NCBI RefSeq assembly: GCF_013371495.1
Contig: NZ_JABWTA010000001.1
Coordinates: 496,001-560,000, forward strand
Source of the DNA: Altererythrobacter lutimaris
Lineage (GTDB): Bacteria > Pseudomonadota > Alphaproteobacteria > Sphingomonadales > Sphingomonadaceae
DNA length: 64,000 nt
Direction: 5' to 3'
Part shown: piece after piece, positions 61,973 through 64,000 of the stretch
How the letters are laid out: every line of letters begins with the position of its first letter
Numbering within the stretch: the first letter of the stretch is position 1
Made by a program: the position numbers and the translations under genes
The notes under the pieces: model-generated
What the model was told of the DNA's origin: nothing
Databases searched by the model: none
Seen by the model: only the letters and a program-made list of their open reading frames with translations

Positions 61973-62728
61973 TTAGAAATTGTCCTTGGCGGCTCTCAGC
62001 GCGGCGAAAGTCTCATGTGGCGCATCGCCGCCCCATTTGGCCATCAGCGCCGGATCGTCAGCTCGCAGGAACGGGTTGGTCGCAAGTTCGCGCGCAAGAA
62101 CGGTCGGAACGGTCGGCTTTCCAGCCGCACGGCGATTGTCGATGTCTTTGGAATAGGTCTGCAACGCTGCGTTGTCCGGATCGGCATGCAGCGCGAACTT
62201 CGCATTGGCCTGTGTGTACTCATGCGCGCAATAGAGCGTTGTTTCCGGCGGGAGTGCTTTGATTCGCGAGAGGCTATCCCAGAACTGCTTGGGTTCGCCT
62301 TCGAACATGCGGCCACAGCCTAGCGCGAAGACACTATCACCAACGAAAGCGATCCCTGCTTCCGGTAGATAATATGCGATATGGCCGTTGGTGTGACCGG
62401 AAACGTCGATTACATCCGCTGTGAATGCGCCGAGGTTGACCGTGTCGCCGTGGCTGACTTCGCGGTCGATCTCTGAGATTTTCTCGACTTCCTTTGGAGC
62501 GATGATCTTTGCACCGCTTGCCGCCACGATGTCCTTGTTCCCGCCTGCATGATCTGGATGCCAATGAGTGTTCCAGATCTGCGTTATCGTCCAGCCCTTC
62601 TTCTCCGCCTCTGCGAGATAGACCTTTGCGTCGGGCGTGTCGATCGCCGCGGTCTGGCCGCTGTCAGGATCGTGGAGGAGAAATCCGTAATTGTCGGACA
62701 GGCACGGGAATTGATGAACTTGGAGCAT
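61973..62728 (-). CDS. gloB: Hydroxyacylglutathione hydrolase (glyoxalase II)
   Basis: 251 aa. The metallo-beta-lactamase metal motif is THWHPDHAGG at 54-63. DVSGHTNGHIAYYLP, FVGDSVFALGCGRMFEG and YCAHEYTQANAKFALHAD supply the other ligands, and the C-terminal helical part contains the glutathione-binding PTVPTVLARELATNPFLRADD. It hydrolyses S-lactoylglutathione to D-lactate in methylglyoxal detoxification. Downstream partner is the quinone oxidoreductase. Confidence 0.96.
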   Translation of the reverse strand: MLQVHQFPCLSDNYGFLLHDPDSGQTAAIDTPDAKVYLAEAEKKGWTITQIWNTHWHPDHAGGNKDIVAASGAKIIAPKEVEKISEIDREVSHGDTVNLGAFTADVIDVSGHTNGHIAYYLPEAGIAFVGDSVFALGCGRMFEGEPKQFWDSLSRIKALPPETTLYCAHEYTQANAKFALHADPDNAALQTYSKDIDNRRAAGKPTVPTVLARELATNPFLRADDPALMAKWGGDAPHETFAALRAAKDNF

Positions 62729-62789
62729 GGAGTTTGTGTTGCCCTATCGCTTGGGTGCTTGAGGGCTGAATGTAGGACTTGAGAGCCCA

Positions 62790-62825
62790 ATAGGAAAGGC
62801 CCAGCGGTCTTTCGACCGCCGGGCC
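62790..62825 (-). terminator. Rho-independent terminator of rpsA
   Basis: On the minus strand GGCCCGGCGGTC and GACCGCTGGGCC make a 12-base stem with one mismatch-like G-T and a GAAA loop, followed by TTTCC. It lies 45 bases after the rpsA stop. Confidence 0.8.
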
Positions 62826-62870
62826 TCCATTTCATTGTCGTCTCAGCATAAGCTGAGATGACCACTATCC

Positions 62871-64000
62871 TTAGTCTTCCTTGCCCTTCAGAGCTTCGCC
62901 AAGAATGTCGCCGAGTGAAGCGCCGCTGTCGGAAGAACCGAATTGTGCCACTGCTTCTTTCTCTTCAGCGATCTGACGTGCCTTGATAGAGAAGTTCGGC
63001 TTCTTCGAACGATCGAAACCGGTAACAAGAGCATCGACCTTCTGGCCGGTCTGGAACCGGTCAGGACGCTGCTCGTCACGGTCACGGCCCAAGTCGCTGC
63101 GCTTGATGAAGCCGGTCGCGCCATCGTCGCCAACCTGCACTTCCAGGCCGCCATCGCGAACTTCGAGAACAGTGACTGTGACAGTCTGGCCACGACGCAG
63201 CGTGCTGGCGTCTGCGCCTTCTGCTGTCGGTGCACCCTTTTCAAGCTGCTTCATGCCGAGGCTGATGCGTTCCTTCTCGACGTCAACGTCGAGAACAACT
63301 GCCTTGACCTGCTCGCCCTTGCGGTGGAGCGCCAATGCGTCTTCGCCAGAGATGCCCCATGCGATGTCCGACATGTGAACCATGCCGTCGACGTCGCCAT
63401 CGAGGCCGATGAACAGACCGAATTCGGTCGCGTTCTTGACTTCGCCTTCGACTTCCGCGCCAACCGGGAATTTCTCTGCGAACTCTTCCCATGGATTGCG
63501 CTGAGCCTGCTTGAGGCCGAGCGAAATGCGACGCTTCTCGCTGTCGACTTCCAGAACCATCACGTCGACTTCCTGAGACGTGCTGACGATCTTGCCCGGG
63601 TGGACGTTTTTCTTCGTCCAGCTCATTTCCGAAACGTGGACCAAGCCTTCAATGCCTGCTTCCAGTTCAACGAACGCGCCGTACTCAGTGATGTTGGTGA
63701 CAGTGCCAGAAAGCTTCGCGCCAACCGGATATTTCGCACCAACGCCATCCCATGGATCGCTTTCGAGCTGCTTCATGCCCAAGCTGATGCGCTGCGTTTC
63801 TTCGTTGATACGAACGATCTGAACGGTCACGGTCTGACCGATCTCGATCACTTCGCTCGGGTGATTAACGCGCTTGTAGCTCATGTCGGTCACGTGCAGC
63901 AGGCCGTCAATGCCGCCGAGGTCAACGAACGCACCGTAATCGGTGATGTTCTTGACGACGCCTTCTGTGACTTGACCTTCAGCAAGATCGTTGATGAGTT
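62871..64000 (-). CDS. rpsA: 30S ribosomal protein S1, 5' end outside the window
   Basis: 376 codons are present and the frame is open to the window edge, so the N-terminal part lies beyond it. Four S1 (OB-fold) repeats can be seen: from ITDYGAFVDLGGIDGLLHV, from ITEYGAFVELEAGIEGLVHV, from ATEFGLFIGLDGDVDGMVHM, and a degenerate last one (GGLEVQVGDDGATGFIKRSDL). Each is followed by the conserved RISLGxKQ block. S1 brings mRNA to the 30S subunit. The C-terminal tail is short and acidic. Confidence 0.95.
   Translation of the reverse strand, partial: LINDLAEGQVTEGVVKNITDYGAFVDLGGIDGLLHVTDMSYKRVNHPSEVIEIGQTVTVQIVRINEETQRISLGMKQLESDPWDGVGAKYPVGAKLSGTVTNITEYGAFVELEAGIEGLVHVSEMSWTKKNVHPGKIVSTSQEVDVMVLEVDSEKRRISLGLKQAQRNPWEEFAEKFPVGAEVEGEVKNATEFGLFIGLDGDVDGMVHMSDIAWGISGEDALALHRKGEQVKAVVLDVDVEKERISLGMKQLEKGAPTAEGADASTLRRGQTVTVTVLEVRDGGLEVQVGDDGATGFIKRSDLGRDRDEQRPDRFQTGQKVDALVTGFDRSKKPNFSIKARQIAEEKEAVAQFGSSDSGASLGDILGEALKGKED

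Overview
The window reads as ordinary, gene-dense chromosome of an alphaproteobacterium, most likely order Sphingomonadales and family Erythrobacteraceae. The lines of evidence are: an F0 operon separate from F1 and with paired b' and b subunits (atpI-atpB-atpE-atpF'-atpF), glyQ/glyS glycyl-tRNA synthetase, pyrF next to the trp genes, a CTC-type L25, the moderately high G+C content, and the style of the autotransporter barrel at the left edge. The family assignment is an inference from gene content; no database was searched. No rRNA, CRISPR array, insertion sequence or intact prophage was seen. One tRNA, tRNA-Lys(CTT), is present.

Layout, left to right. 1-3.6 kb: the 3' part of a large PKD/REJ-repeat autotransporter-like surface protein and a small lipoprotein. 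3.8-10 kb: tRNA-Lys and the rod-shape/elongasome operon mreB-mreC-mreD-mrdA-rodA (minus strand). 10-13 kb: mutL, a PilZ protein and a relic of a second mutL 3' end. 13-19.8 kb (minus strand): MaoC-like hydratase, ychF, an SDR, pth-rplY, two tandem TraB/GumN proteins, and an operon of a 40-residue membrane peptide, an XRE regulator and a membrane protein, whose promoter carries phased repeats. 19.9-26.7 kb: glyQ, a sulfotransferase-like gene, glyS, ppdK. 26.7-34.3 kb: methyltransferase, comF, a strongly folded non-coding stretch, hisI, a MerR regulator with acyl-CoA dehydrogenase, a secreted protein, a repeat-bearing spacer and a divergent HxlR regulator/tautomerase pair. 34.3-43 kb: uvrD/pcrA, two small exported proteins, rsmD, an RsuA-type pseudouridine synthase, a Rieske oxygenase, AmpG-like permease, folC. 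43-48.4 kb: a minus-strand operon lapA-pyrF-trpF-trpB-(110 aa ORF)-(DUF559)-trpA-accD-folC. 48.5-57.5 kb: purB, a DUF3857/transglutaminase/TPR protein, radC, and a ydbH-ynbE-ydbL operon. 57.7-64 kb: the F0 operon, a PepSY-type membrane protein behind a Fur-like box, a quinone oxidoreductase, gloB and the 3' part of rpsA.

The most unusual observations are structural rather than new enzyme families. At two unrelated loci (mutL/pilZ and trpA/DUF559) an accessory gene sits between an intact housekeeping gene and a short, diverged copy of that gene's nearest end. The differences are mainly synonymous, so the copies look like they come from two different lineages. This is the footprint expected if foreign DNA crossed over homologously in the housekeeping gene and was joined illegitimately at its other end. 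Further points of interest are four TGACT repeats at 21/21/19-bp spacing over the promoter of the XRE operon, an unassigned multi-hairpin RNA candidate between comF and hisI, a 24-codon ORF that exactly bridges ydbH and ynbE with 4-nt overlaps on both sides, and an exported protein built of 11-residue repeats. I did not find a convincing new multi-gene system; the features above are the best candidates for follow-up.
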